Notes: generated by a model from the sequence alone, not told the origin. A stretch of 64,000 nucleotides of DNA from Streptomyces griseus (GCA_943330705.2 CALQIT020000005.1:1-64000); one strand, 5' to 3'. Counted from the stretch's first letter, positions 18,372-27,544 are shown. Translations and numbers: made by a program.

Positions 18372-19454
18372 ATGCTAAATCGGATCGATCGTTACATTTC
18401 GTCGCTTTTTTTGGGCTATTTCTTTGGTGCGATAGTGGTTTTTGCGATTATCTTCTTAGCGGTTGATGCCCTTGGCACGATTTCCACCTACCAAAATGTC
18501 GCAGCAGGGGCTCTGTTTCGTTTCTATGTCTATTCCCTGCCTGAGATCGTGTATCGCATGATACCTGTGTCATGTTTAGCGGCAACTTTGTTTACTATTT
18601 CAACTTTAAGCAAAAGTAATGAATTGGTTGCCTTATTTAGTGTCGGCATGAGCTTGGCGCGAATCACGACACCGATTTTGCTTTGGATCGTGACTGTTTC
18701 CACCATCAGTTTTTATGTCAGCGATCAGCTGATTCCAGGATTTACCAAGAATAAGAATTTTATTTTTTACAATGAAATCAAAAAAAAACCGGCCCTTTTT
18801 TCGATGGTTAAGAACGAGCGAATCTGGTATCGCTCGAAGGATATTATTTTTAACCTAAAGACCTTAAACGAAAAAACACAAAAAGCCCAGGGTATGACCC
18901 TTTATTCTTTTAATGAGAAGTGGGATCTCGTACAAATGATCACCGCCAAAGACGTCGATCTTGTCGGCTCGAACTGGAATCTAAAAGACGGGTCCGTGAC
19001 TTTATTTACCCAGGAATCGAGCTTTCCATTAACCAGTCAGTTTAAAGAAAAAAGCATCGTTATGGGTGAGGATGCTAAAGACTTAAGCTCCACGGCAAAT
19101 ACTTCTGGTGTTCAAAGTTTGTCGGAGTTGCAGTCTTTTATTCGTAAGAACAAGGAAGCGGGATTAGATACGATTCGCTATGAAGTTGATTACCATTCAA
19201 AATACGGGTTTGCCCTTGCCGCCCTTGTCATGAGCTTGCTGGGAATTCCATTTGCCGTGGGTAAAGCCCGTTCTGGCGGGATCATGGTTAATCTTGGTAT
19301 TTGTCTGGGTTTAGTTTTTCTTTACTGGACGTTTTTTTCTTCGTGTTTAACTTTGGGCAACTACGGTTACATTCCGCCGATAATGGCGGGTTGGGTTGCC
19401 AATGTTACCATGAGCACATTTGCCCTTTTCATGATCTGGCGGCTGAAAAAGTAG
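18372..19454 (+). CDS. LptF/LptG-type lipopolysaccharide transport permease
   Basis: An inner-membrane permease of the YjgP/YjgQ family, which with LptB extracts LPS for transport to the outer membrane. Three hydrophobic helices lie near the N-terminus (from YISSLFLGYFFGAIVVFAII), a periplasmic beta-rich domain in the middle (RIWYRSKDIIFNLKTL, NWNLKDGSVT), and three helices at the C-terminus, starting near LAALVMSLLGIPFAVG. I start at ATG 18372 after CAGGAAAT; the longer frame would overlap the divergent response-regulator gene. Whether it is LptF or LptG cannot be settled by eye. Confidence 0.85.
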   Translation: MLNRIDRYISSLFLGYFFGAIVVFAIIFLAVDALGTISTYQNVAAGALFRFYVYSLPEIVYRMIPVSCLAATLFTISTLSKSNELVALFSVGMSLARITTPILLWIVTVSTISFYVSDQLIPGFTKNKNFIFYNEIKKKPALFSMVKNERIWYRSKDIIFNLKTLNEKTQKAQGMTLYSFNEKWDLVQMITAKDVDLVGSNWNLKDGSVTLFTQESSFPLTSQFKEKSIVMGEDAKDLSSTANTSGVQSLSELQSFIRKNKEAGLDTIRYEVDYHSKYGFALAALVMSLLGIPFAVGKARSGGIMVNLGICLGLVFLYWTFFSSCLTLGNYGYIPPIMAGWVANVTMSTFALFMIWRLKK

Positions 19455-19455
19455 G

Positions 19456-19488
19456 GGCAAAGCACTTGCTGTGGATAAGGGCTTTGCC
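19456..19488 (+). terminator. Hairpin after the LptF/G gene
   Basis: GGCAAAGC (19456-19463) pairs with GCTTTGCC (19481-19488) across a 17-base loop, just beyond the stop codon and between convergent genes. No U-tract follows, so it may only stabilise the 3' end. Confidence 0.4.
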
Positions 19489-19517
19489 GCTGGCTTGTCT
19501 AACGGCCTTGCCGCCGT

Positions 19518-19976
19518 TTAATGGCGTTGCATTTCTTCGATGTCAGCCAGCAAGACTTTTTCATGGCCTTCGGGTTTGACATTTTCATAAACTTTTCTCA
19601 AGACGCCCTTTGCATCGATTAAAAAGGTCGTGCGATTCCAGTACATTGTCCCTTTCCATTCGCTTTGGCCAACTTTGGCGGCATTGAGAAGGCTAGCTTG
19701 TGGGTCGGCAAGCAATTCAATTGTAAACGAGTACTTGGTGCAAAAGTCTTTGTGTGAATTGACGTCATCTTGACTGATGCCAACAATGCTTACATTTAAC
19801 TTATCGAAATGCGCTTTTTCCGCGGTAAAGGATTTTCCCTGGACTGTGCATCCCGGAGTATCGTCTTTGGGATAGACATAAAGAACTAACCAATGACCAG
19901 CGTAATCTTTCAGGCTGCGCGTTTTTCCATCTTGGTTGAGCAGGTTAAAGTCAGGAAAATTTTTACCAATTGACAT
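19518..19976 (-). CDS. bcp: Peroxiredoxin, Bcp/PrxQ type
   Basis: A thiol peroxidase that reduces hydrogen peroxide and organic hydroperoxides. The peroxidatic Cys43 is in YPKDDTPGCTVQ. The resolving cysteine five residues later, present in Escherichia coli Bcp, is absent (GKSF instead); a cysteine at DFCTKY could substitute or the enzyme may be a 1-Cys form. The true start is ATG 19976, directly after AAGGAGATATT; the longer upstream frame has no ribosome site. 152 residues, normal length. Convergent with the LptF/G-type gene. Confidence 0.9.
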   Translation of the reverse strand: MSIGKNFPDFNLLNQDGKTRSLKDYAGHWLVLYVYPKDDTPGCTVQGKSFTAEKAHFDKLNVSIVGISQDDVNSHKDFCTKYSFTIELLADPQASLLNAAKVGQSEWKGTMYWNRTTFLIDAKGVLRKVYENVKPEGHEKVLLADIEEMQRH

Positions 19977-20152
19977 AATATCTCCTTGTTTTGAATGACG
20001 AAGATGACTTCGTAGCACAAAACAAGAGGTGAGTGAAAGCGCCAAGGGAAGTTTCCGCGAACGGCCTTTGTAGAATATCAATTATTGCGCTGCATAAAGC
20101 GCAGAAAATGCGGTAAAATAAGGGTATTAGTCCTGAGACTAAGGAGCATTCC

Positions 20153-20743
20153 ATGGCCATACTTGAAGTTCTTAAATTCCCAGATGCCCGCCTGCGCGAT
20201 GTCTCTAAGGCCGTGAATCAGTTTGATGCCGGGTTGAAAAAGTTAGCTGATGACATGCTAGAGACCATGTATGCAGAAAATGGAATCGGTCTTGCCGCGT
20301 CCCAGGTTGGCGAACTGAAGCGAATGTTGATCGTGGACACTCGCCCCCGCGAGACCAAAGGTCGTTACGAAAAAGCTGAAATGTCGGATCTTGAAGCAAA
20401 AATTACTCAACCTTTGGTGGTGATCAATCCGGTTTTAGTAAAGGGCGAAGGCAAAGAGACCTTCGACGAGGGTTGCTTAAGTGTGCCTTCTTTTTTTGAA
20501 ACGGTTGAGCGGCACCAAACCATCACCTTGAAATATCAGGATTTGCGCGGGAAAGAGCATACCTTGGTAACAGATGGTCTACTGGCCGTTTGTTTACAAC
20601 ATGAAATGGATCATTTAGAAGGAACTTTGTTTATTGATCACCTCAGTTTTATCAAGGCCAACAAAATCAAAAATCAAATTAAAAAACATGGCTATCCCGA
20701 CAAGAAGAAAAAATCTGACGACCAAGACAAGGCCGAGATGTGA
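20153..20743 (+). CDS. def: Peptide deformylase
   Basis: A metallohydrolase that removes the formyl group from nascent polypeptides. The three family motifs are complete: GIGLAASQVG near residue 43, EGCLSVP near 105 (metal-ligand Cys) and QHEMDHLEG near 150 (HExxH). A Lys/Asp-rich tail of about 20 residues follows the catalytic core. The start ATG comes after AAGGAGCATTCC. It overlaps fmt by 4 bp, the classical def-fmt arrangement. Confidence 0.95.
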   Translation: MAILEVLKFPDARLRDVSKAVNQFDAGLKKLADDMLETMYAENGIGLAASQVGELKRMLIVDTRPRETKGRYEKAEMSDLEAKITQPLVVINPVLVKGEGKETFDEGCLSVPSFFETVERHQTITLKYQDLRGKEHTLVTDGLLAVCLQHEMDHLEGTLFIDHLSFIKANKIKNQIKKHGYPDKKKKSDDQDKAEM

Positions 20744-21696
20744 GCCGTATTCGGGTTTGCTTTCTTGGAACTCCAGACTTCGCAGTGACTTCACTTCAAC
20801 GACTTTGCGGCGATCCGCGTTTTGAAATTGTCGGCGTCGTTACCCAGCCCGATCGCGCCTCTGGCCGCAAGCTGCAGTTGACCCCAAGCCCGGTAAAAGT
20901 TTTCTCTGTTCGCCAAGGCCTTCGGGTGATTTCACCGGAAAAAATTAATAATGATTTAATTTTAAATGAAATAGCCAATTGGGGCGCAGAAGTTGCAGTG
21001 GTTGTGGCGTTTGGTCAAATTCTATCAACACGTTTTTTAGGCTTGTTCCAATTTGGCGCCGTCAATGTTCATGGTTCGATTTTACCGCGTTGGCGGGGGG
21101 CTGCGCCGATTCAGCGGGCTCTGGAATTTGGTGACACCGAAGGCGGCGTCACCTTGCAAAAAGTAGTGAAAGAGTTAGATGCCGGCGACATCATAGGAAC
21201 GCGAAAAATTGCCTTGGACCAGGAAATTACGGGCCTCGAGCTTTATGCTCAGCTAGCGGAGCAAGGTGCTGACCTTTTGCAGGCTGAATTTTTGGATTAT
21301 TTGCAAGGCCATTTGGTGCCCGTGGCCCAAGATCCCCAGGGTGTTACCTATGCAAAAAAGATTGAAAAGGCGGAATGCGCTATTGATTGGCGTGAGCCCG
21401 CCATTAAGATTCATAACAAGGTCCGTGGCTTTAACTTTGGCCCGGGTTGTTCTTCAATTTTTCAAGGAAAACGTTTGAAAATTCATCGGACTCGGCTTTC
21501 AAAATTGAATTCGCTGGGCTTACCCCCGGGTTCTTTTGTTTATCTTAATGAAAACGTGCTGACCGTGGAAACCGGAGATGGTTTGTTGCAGCTTCTAGAG
21601 GTTCAAGCAGAATCCCGCAATCGGCAAAATGCCGACGAGTTTATGCGCAGCCAACAATTAAAAAAGGGAGATCGACTTGAGCCATTTACAAGCTAA
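20740..21696 (+). CDS. fmt: Methionyl-tRNA formyltransferase
   Basis: Formylates initiator Met-tRNA using 10-formyltetrahydrofolate, the partner reaction to deformylase. It starts with GTG overlapping the def stop. FLGTPDFAV, the tetrahydrofolate site NVHGSILPRWRGAAPIQRA and the C-terminal fold are all present over 318 residues. The 3' end overlaps the rpe start by 20 bp, so def, fmt and rpe form one translationally coupled operon. Confidence 0.95.
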   Translation: MSRIRVCFLGTPDFAVTSLQRLCGDPRFEIVGVVTQPDRASGRKLQLTPSPVKVFSVRQGLRVISPEKINNDLILNEIANWGAEVAVVVAFGQILSTRFLGLFQFGAVNVHGSILPRWRGAAPIQRALEFGDTEGGVTLQKVVKELDAGDIIGTRKIALDQEITGLELYAQLAEQGADLLQAEFLDYLQGHLVPVAQDPQGVTYAKKIEKAECAIDWREPAIKIHNKVRGFNFGPGCSSIFQGKRLKIHRTRLSKLNSLGLPPGSFVYLNENVLTVETGDGLLQLLEVQAESRNRQNADEFMRSQQLKKGDRLEPFTS

Positions 21697-22342
21697 GGCA
21701 AAAGTTAAATTGGTGGCTCCGTCGATTCTGTCTGCGGATTTCGCCAATCTTGAAAAAGAAATCAAAGCTGTGGCTGCGGCCGGTGCGGACTGGATTCATG
21801 TTGATGTGATGGATGGGCACTTTGTGCCGAACCTAACTATAGGTGCACCGGTTGTGAAGTCGTTAAAACGGGTATCGCCGCTGCCGTTGGATGTGCATTT
21901 GATGATTGAAAACCCTGAAAGATATATTCAGGATTTTGCCACTGCCGGCGCCGACTATCTTACAATTCATATCGAGTCCACTGCCAATCCATCGCAAGTG
22001 ATTCAAGAAATTCGAAGCTTAGGTGTGAAGCCAGGAATTAGCCTTCGGCCGGGCACCGATGTTGAAAAGATAATCCATCTGCTACCATTGGTCGATTTGG
22101 TTTTAGTGATGACCGTTGAACCCGGATTTGGTGGTCAAGAATTTAGATTGGACCAAATGGCTAAAATTCAACGCCTGCGCCAAGAAATCGAAAGCCATTC
22201 TTTGCCCTGTTTGATCGAAGTCGACGGCGGGGTAAATGAAAAAACTTTGCCCTATCTTTCACAGGTCGACGTGCTGGTTGCCGGAAGTTATATTTTCAAA
22301 AATTCCAATTACAAAACAGCCATAGATTTCTTAAAAGCATAA
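21677..22342 (+). CDS. rpe: Ribulose-phosphate 3-epimerase
   Basis: Interconverts ribulose 5-phosphate and xylulose 5-phosphate in the pentose phosphate pathway. A TIM barrel with signature APSILSADFANL, HVDVMDGHFVPNLTIG (metal ligands), DVHLMIENPE and the phosphate loop VAGSYIF. It uses a TTG start inside the end of fmt, preceded by GGGAG. 221 residues, normal size. Confidence 0.95.
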   Translation: MSHLQAKAKVKLVAPSILSADFANLEKEIKAVAAAGADWIHVDVMDGHFVPNLTIGAPVVKSLKRVSPLPLDVHLMIENPERYIQDFATAGADYLTIHIESTANPSQVIQEIRSLGVKPGISLRPGTDVEKIIHLLPLVDLVLVMTVEPGFGGQEFRLDQMAKIQRLRQEIESHSLPCLIEVDGGVNEKTLPYLSQVDVLVAGSYIFKNSNYKTAIDFLKA

Positions 22343-22386
22343 AAAGCGATTTTCTTTTTTCGAATTTATTTTTTGAGGTAAAAAAA

Positions 22387-23928
22387 ATGTCTAAAATTTT
22401 TGAACTCACTGGATCTGGTGTCACGATTGAGTTAGTCCACCAAGTGGCCTACCGCAAGATCGCTTTGAAATTGTCAGACCAGGCCCGCCAAGAGATGTTG
22501 AAATCTCGGGCTTATATCGAAGGCCGTCTTGCCAATGGCGAGGTCATGTATGGCGTCAATACGGGGTTCGGGGCTTTTAGCTCGGTGCGGATTTCAGACT
22601 CCGAAATTGAGGAGCTGCAACGGAACCTCATTCGCTCCCACAGTGCTGGGATTGGCGCGCCTTTTTCAAAGGAAGAAACCAGGGCAATTATGTTTTTACG
22701 GGCCAATGCACTTTCCCGCGGTCACAGCGGGATTCGTCCCGCAGTTGTTGAAAAAATTCTTGAATTTATTGAGAAAGATATTCTTCCCTATATCCCAAGT
22801 CAGGGAAGTGTTGGCGCCAGTGGCGACCTTGCGCCGCTATCGCATTTGGCATTGGCTTTAATCGGTGAAGGCGAAGTCTGGGGTCCTGACGGAAAACCAA
22901 TTTCTGTGCAACAGGTCTTTGCACAGAACAATTGTCAGCCCTTGGTTTTAAAAGCGAAAGAGGGCCTATCCTTAATCAACGGCTGTCAGGTGATGACGGC
23001 GGTTGGTATGCTGACAGCTTGGGATGCACGTCGTTTTTTGTGGATGACCGATCTGGCGGGGGCAATGTCCCTTGAAGCCTTGCGGGGTTCGCGCAGTGCT
23101 TTTGATCCACTGATTGCGCCGACGCGCCCACATCCTGGCGAGGCAAAGACCGCGCGCAATTTGTTACGATTGATGGGGACAACTTCGCAGATAGCAGAAA
23201 GCCATGCGAATTGTAATAAAGTTCAAGATGCCTATTCGTTGCGTTGCATGCCGGCCGTGCACGGTGCCGCAAAGGACTCTTTGGGTTATGTTTGGAAAGT
23301 TTTAGAAATCGAAGCGAATTCGTCCACTGACAATCCGTTGGTTTTTGCTGATCAAAATAAAGTTTTATCATGCGGAAATTTTCACGGAGAGCCCGTTGCC
23401 TTTGCCCTGGATTTCGCAGCGATCTCAGCCAGTGCGGCAGCAAATATGAGCGAGTGCCGAATTGAAAAGTTAATCAATCCCGCAATGAGTGATCTACCCG
23501 CATTCTTAGCACCCAACGGCGGCTTAAACTCTGGACATATGATTGTTCAAGTTGCAGCAGCCAGCTTAGTTAGCGAAAATAAGATCCTATCCCATCCGGC
23601 AAGCGTAGATAGCATCCCGACTTCCGCTGATAAAGAGGACCATGTAAGTATGGGGACCATCGCGGCCAGAAAGTATGCGTCGATTGTGCGCAATTGCGAA
23701 AATGTGGTGGCCATGGAGCTCCTGTCGTCTTGCCAAGCCTTGGATTTATTGGCGCCCTTAAAGGCGGCCTCTGCAGTTGCAGCAGTTCACGCTTTAGTCA
23801 GAAAGACGGTTCCCTTTGCAAAGTCCGATCGGGTCTTTTCCAAGGACATTGCTGAGATCAGTCGTTTGATTTCCACAAATGAAGTTCTGTCAGTCGTCGA
23901 ACAGGTTGTCGGGCGGCTTGAGTTCTAG
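22387..23928 (+). CDS. hutH: Histidine ammonia-lyase
   Basis: First step of histidine degradation: non-oxidative deamination to urocanate. The self-cyclising Ala-Ser-Gly triad that forms the MIO cofactor is in GSVGASGDLAPL, near residues 143-145, and MYGVNTGFG is present near residue 54. 513 residues, complete. It follows rpe by 44 bp with a good GAGG site seven bases before the ATG. Its last 33 bp are repeated 4.9 kb downstream (see the island feature). hutU lies at 30457 and hutI at 54131; hutG and hutF are not in the window. Confidence 0.96.
   Translation: MSKIFELTGSGVTIELVHQVAYRKIALKLSDQARQEMLKSRAYIEGRLANGEVMYGVNTGFGAFSSVRISDSEIEELQRNLIRSHSAGIGAPFSKEETRAIMFLRANALSRGHSGIRPAVVEKILEFIEKDILPYIPSQGSVGASGDLAPLSHLALALIGEGEVWGPDGKPISVQQVFAQNNCQPLVLKAKEGLSLINGCQVMTAVGMLTAWDARRFLWMTDLAGAMSLEALRGSRSAFDPLIAPTRPHPGEAKTARNLLRLMGTTSQIAESHANCNKVQDAYSLRCMPAVHGAAKDSLGYVWKVLEIEANSSTDNPLVFADQNKVLSCGNFHGEPVAFALDFAAISASAAANMSECRIEKLINPAMSDLPAFLAPNGGLNSGHMIVQVAAASLVSENKILSHPASVDSIPTSADKEDHVSMGTIAARKYASIVRNCENVVAMELLSSCQALDLLAPLKAASAVAAVHALVRKTVPFAKSDRVFSKDIAEISRLISTNEVLSVVEQVVGRLEF
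23896..23928 (+). repeat. attL-like direct repeat (hutH 3' end)
   Basis: The last 33 bp of hutH, including the stop codon. An almost identical copy (32 of 33 bases, C to T at one position) lies at 28774-28806. This copy keeps hutH intact. Confidence 0.75.
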
Positions 23929-24075
23929 GGAGTGTCCGCATTTGTTTAGACCCTTCATTGGCTGGTGGGGTCAATTTTTTGCGGGGCTGGCACCAATGGA
24001 TTGGACTTAGGGCTTATAGTTGAGTGGTTTAGTCCCCAATTGGGCTTAAAAGCCATATATTCATTTTTGTATTGC

Positions 24076-24114
24076 AATAATGTATTTACATTTTTGTATT
24101 TACATGACATTATT
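24076..24114 (+). promoter_or_regulatory. Putative operator of the BrnT/BrnA-like pair
   Basis: An outer inverted repeat AATAATGT / ACATTATT (24076-24083 and 24107-24114) encloses two direct copies of TGTATTTACAT (24081-24091 and 24095-24105). It ends seven bases before the toxin-like start codon. BrnA-type antitoxins are ribbon-helix-helix autoregulators, so this is a natural binding site. Confidence 0.5.
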
Positions 24115-24120
24115 GAGTTG

Positions 24121-24321
24121 ATGAAAATTCAGGGCTTCAGCTGGGATAAAGGCAACATTGAGAAAGTCCAAAAGCACGGACTTTCGATTGAGGAAATTGA
24201 AGATAGACTTCTGTTCGTGGTTTTCACATTGAGGGCTGTGGATGGAGTTTTAAAAGCCAGGGTGATTTCGGCTCGCTATGCTCACAAAAAAGAATGGGAG
24301 AAGTTTTATGGCAAAATCTAA
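24121..24321 (+). CDS. brnT: BrnT-like toxin with internal in-frame deletion
   Basis: A 66-residue protein. Its start FSWDKGNIEKVQKHGLSIEE and end LLFVVFTLR...RVISARYAHKKEWEKFY are the two ends of BrnT-family RNase toxins (usually about 90 residues). The middle, where the family has roughly 25 residues including the HS-x-EER segment, is absent, yet the frame is kept. The protein may have lost toxicity. It overlaps the antitoxin gene by 14 bp in the usual toxin-first order. I start at ATG 24121; the longer frame runs back through the operator. Confidence 0.65.
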   Translation: MKIQGFSWDKGNIEKVQKHGLSIEEIEDRLLFVVFTLRAVDGVLKARVISARYAHKKEWEKFYGKI

Positions 24322-24562
24322 AAAGAAAAAAATAGAAGCCGACCCTCTTGATAGGGATATGTCTTTTCTTTTGAAAGAAAAAGGCAAATGGGTTCGTCTC
24401 AATGAACTTTTTCAAATGCAAAAGAAAAACAAAACCATCACTTTGCGTGTGAGTGATGATTTATTGAATGAGGTCAAAAAAATCGCCAAAGATGAAGATA
24501 TGGATTATCAAAAACTGATAAGAAATATTATTATTGAATATGTGGCGAAGAAGGCTTCGTGA
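24308..24562 (+). CDS. brnA: BrnA-like ribbon-helix-helix antitoxin
   Basis: An 84-residue basic protein starting at ATG 24308 inside the toxin-like gene. Its C-terminal half, ITLRVSDDLLNEVKKIAKDE followed by DYQKLIRNIIIEYVAKK, is a CopG/BrnA-type ribbon-helix-helix DNA-binding domain. The Lys-rich N-terminus includes KGKWVRLNELFQM. Such antitoxins neutralise BrnT and repress the operon. It appears intact although its toxin partner is shortened. Confidence 0.75.
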   Translation: MAKSKKKKIEADPLDRDMSFLLKEKGKWVRLNELFQMQKKNKTITLRVSDDLLNEVKKIAKDEDMDYQKLIRNIIIEYVAKKAS

Positions 24563-24809
24563 TATCCTTGAGTTCCGATTTCATTGCAAGCTCCTGTCAT
24601 CAGCTGGATGATACGGCACTGAGAAAGAGTTGAAAACATATACATCGCCAAGGGGTGTGGTCTAGGCAATGCAGCGGGCGGAGGGCATAGGGCTTTTAAA
24701 GTCCGCCGTACTTTTTGACACAGGGAAGTCGGCAATCATAAGATCTCTTTCGTTTGTCAACCTGCCAATTTCAATGTAAATTTTGCTTTCACAAAAAAGG
24801 GGATCTTCC

Positions 24810-26861
24810 ATGGATATGACATTACTTTTGCCAATAATATTGATTGCCACAGCTGGTGGTCTTTGCTTTTTCATCTTCACTCGGTTTTTAGTCAATGTGG
24901 GGTCAGATGAAATCGCCATTACGGAACGACAATTCGTTGGAAGTGAATTGGCTCCTGGCAGGGTTTTCGCTTTAGACAATGAAGTTGGATTGCGAGCAAG
25001 TTATTTAGCACCAGGACTGCACTTTATACCTTGGCCAATTGTAAAACTATCCAATAAGCCCAAATTTTTAAATATCGATTCCGACGAACTCGGAATTATT
25101 GAAGCAACCGATGGCGTGTCGCTTCAATCAGGGCGAATCTTTGCTGATGATCCAGCTGGCGGAAAACATGACAACTTTCAAAATCCTGTTGAGTTTTTAA
25201 GTGGTGGTGGAATTCGAGGAAAGCAGCTTCGTTTTCTAACCAATGGAACTTTTAAAATCCATCCTGATCTGTTTCGAGTTACAAAAATTAAAAAAACAAC
25301 AATTCCCGAAGGAAAAATCGGAGTAGTGACCGCAGCCGATGGAGCCCCTCTCGGCGGACACTTGCTTTCAAAAAGTATCGATGGTCACGACAACTTTCAA
25401 AAGGCTGAAACCTTCCTACAAAACGGTGGAGAAAAAGGGCCGCAAATTGATTTTTTGCGACCAGGTGTTTATAATATCAACAGCGAAGTCTTTAATGTCG
25501 CCATCCATGATGCAATTCAAATTAGTGAAAATGAAATTGGTGTTGTTGATGCTCGAGATGGTTTACCCATGAATCGCGATGAAGTTGTCGTTCATACACC
25601 TGACAACCATCAATATTTTCAAAATGGCCAGCTCTTTTTAGACAGCGGTGGCAAACGAGGTCCTCAGGAAAGTATTTTAACTCCAGGGACCTACTATATT
25701 AATCCTTATTTGTTTTCAGTTTCAAAACGAAAGCAAACTATCGTTTCTCAGGGCGAAGTTGCGGTATTGATATCCAATGTCGGGAAAGCGCCTGAAGAGT
25801 TTATTCCAAACGAAGCCGAAACGGCCGCCGAGCAAGATAAACATAAAGCAAGGCATGTTGTCCCTAAAGGTTATCGAGGGATCCAAAGAGAAGTTTTAGG
25901 ACCAGGGGCTTATAATATTAATCCCTTAGCCTACACGGTTATCATTATGCCGACGATTACTCGCTCAGTTGATTGGAGTGCCGAGGCTGTGAAAAACAAT
26001 CCCGATAGTAGCTTTGATCCATTTCAGGTTGTATCTTATGATGGCTTTCCGATGCAGGTTGAAGTTCGTTGCCAATATCGGGTACTTCCAGAAAATGCTC
26101 CCTATGTGGTGCAAAAAATTGGCTCGATTGATGAGCTAGAAAGCAATGCTATTCATCCACAAATCGATGGTATTTTTAGGGCCCAGGTGTCTCGCTCCCC
26201 TGCCATTTCCTACCAACAAAATCGTGCTGAAGAGCAAAAGTCCGCCGAGGAAGCCGTCCGTAAGGATCTAGCAAAATATCGAGTTGAAGTCGTATCGGTT
26301 ATGATTACCAATATCCACTTGCCAGAAGCCCTAATGAAAACGACTCAGCAAAAGAATTTAGCTGAACAAGAAAAATCCATGTACGACGCAAAAAAAGATG
26401 CCGAACAGCGACGGATTGAGTTTGAAAAAACTCGCGCGGAAGCCGATATGCAGGTCGATATCATCAAAGCTGAATCAGGAATCAAAGTAGCTCAGCATGA
26501 AGCTAGGCAAATGGAAGAACGAGCTAGAGGAGACGCGTCTCGTGTTCGCATGAGCGCGGAAGCTGAAGCCACACGAACAAAGCAAATAGGTGACGCCGAA
26601 GCTGGTGTTGTTCAGTCTAAAGGGGAAGCGCAAGCTAAGGCCTACCGTGACCAAGTTGCTGCTTTAACCGCCCAAGGGGTCACCACTGTTGAGGTTATCA
26701 AGGCAATTTCAGCAGCAGGCTTGAAAATCACCCCTGACATTCAGATTTCTGGATCTGGCTCACAGTCAGGAGATAGTTCAAACGGCCTAGTTCAGGTTCT
26801 GCTTGCACAATTTATACAACAGCAAAAAAGTGGTCCTGATAGAGCTAACAACAAAAGCTAA
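24810..26861 (+). CDS. SPFH/flotillin-like protein with four tandem beta repeats
   Basis: A 683-residue membrane-anchored protein. One N-terminal helix (residues about 4-25) is followed by four imperfect repeats of about 70 residues (near 84, 160, 235 and 308). Their common pattern is GxIGVV-A-DG, then FQ--EFLxxGGxxGPQ and LxPGxYxINPxLF-V. Next comes an SPFH (band 7) domain (about 380-520, VDWSAEAV through YRVEVVSVMITNIHLPEAL), then a long Glu/Ala/Arg coiled coil and a short Gln-rich tail. SPFH proteins form ring scaffolds at membranes; the repeats recall the stacked repeats of vault-like proteins. I start at ATG 24810 after AAGGGG. A zincin gene follows 8 bp downstream. Confidence 0.8.
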   Translation: MDMTLLLPIILIATAGGLCFFIFTRFLVNVGSDEIAITERQFVGSELAPGRVFALDNEVGLRASYLAPGLHFIPWPIVKLSNKPKFLNIDSDELGIIEATDGVSLQSGRIFADDPAGGKHDNFQNPVEFLSGGGIRGKQLRFLTNGTFKIHPDLFRVTKIKKTTIPEGKIGVVTAADGAPLGGHLLSKSIDGHDNFQKAETFLQNGGEKGPQIDFLRPGVYNINSEVFNVAIHDAIQISENEIGVVDARDGLPMNRDEVVVHTPDNHQYFQNGQLFLDSGGKRGPQESILTPGTYYINPYLFSVSKRKQTIVSQGEVAVLISNVGKAPEEFIPNEAETAAEQDKHKARHVVPKGYRGIQREVLGPGAYNINPLAYTVIIMPTITRSVDWSAEAVKNNPDSSFDPFQVVSYDGFPMQVEVRCQYRVLPENAPYVVQKIGSIDELESNAIHPQIDGIFRAQVSRSPAISYQQNRAEEQKSAEEAVRKDLAKYRVEVVSVMITNIHLPEALMKTTQQKNLAEQEKSMYDAKKDAEQRRIEFEKTRAEADMQVDIIKAESGIKVAQHEARQMEERARGDASRVRMSAEAEATRTKQIGDAEAGVVQSKGEAQAKAYRDQVAALTAQGVTTVEVIKAISAAGLKITPDIQISGSGSQSGDSSNGLVQVLLAQFIQQQKSGPDRANNKS

Positions 26862-26869
26862 GGAGCAAT

Positions 26870-27544
26870 ATGAAATTTCTATTCGTGATTGCATTTTTGT
26901 TTTTGACGCAGCTTCAAGCACAAGCGACGACAGCGTCCGCGCCGAAAATTTTCTTTGAGTACAGTGCGCTCTATGATTCAAACTGCGCCAACACTCCTGA
27001 GCGGAAAATTGAGCCAGAGTGGGTACGGGAAGCCATAGACAGATCCCCCGACTTCAGCAAAATATGGGAAGTCTCGGGGCCTGTTTTATTTGGCAAAGTT
27101 TTTGAGCACTTTGCCAAAGGTTTTCAGCGAAAAGAAATCACCGCAACTCTGTCGGTTTGTCCGGCTTCTTCATATAGTAATCCACTCGTGCTTAATGTAA
27201 CGCGATTTTTAAAATCCTATATGGGCTCTAAGCCAGTCCGCTCTGATGATTCATTTGCGGATTTGGTTTTTCATGAACTGCTGCACTCCTGGCTTGTTGA
27301 AAATGTGGATTTCCCAACCCCTTTGTTCGATAAATACAAAAACGAGGAGCGCGTCGTTCGCAATCATCTGCATCTTATGGCGATGCAAAAGTTTATATAT
27401 ACCGAGCTAAATCGAAATGACTTAGTCCTTATGATCGATAGGCAATACAGCACCATGCTAGGTCCTGCTTACCCCCGCGCATGGGAAATTGTGTCTAAGA
27501 TCGAAGGCTACGAAGCCTTTATCGCAGAAATTAAAAAGAAGTAA
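26870..27544 (+). CDS. Exported putative zinc metallopeptidase
   Basis: A 224-residue protein with a cleavable signal peptide (MKFLFVIAFLFLTQLQAQA). A zincin-like motif FHELLHSWLVE lies near residues 138-148, with the HExxH pattern that binds zinc. A likely third ligand is not obvious; conserved HLHLMAMQKF lies downstream. It starts after AAGGAG, 8 bp from the SPFH gene, so the two should be co-expressed. SPFH scaffolds often partner proteases (HflKC-FtsH), which makes this pairing suggestive, but here the protease is periplasmic. Its substrate is unknown. Confidence 0.65.
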   Translation: MKFLFVIAFLFLTQLQAQATTASAPKIFFEYSALYDSNCANTPERKIEPEWVREAIDRSPDFSKIWEVSGPVLFGKVFEHFAKGFQRKEITATLSVCPASSYSNPLVLNVTRFLKSYMGSKPVRSDDSFADLVFHELLHSWLVENVDFPTPLFDKYKNEERVVRNHLHLMAMQKFIYTELNRNDLVLMIDRQYSTMLGPAYPRAWEIVSKIEGYEAFIAEIKKK

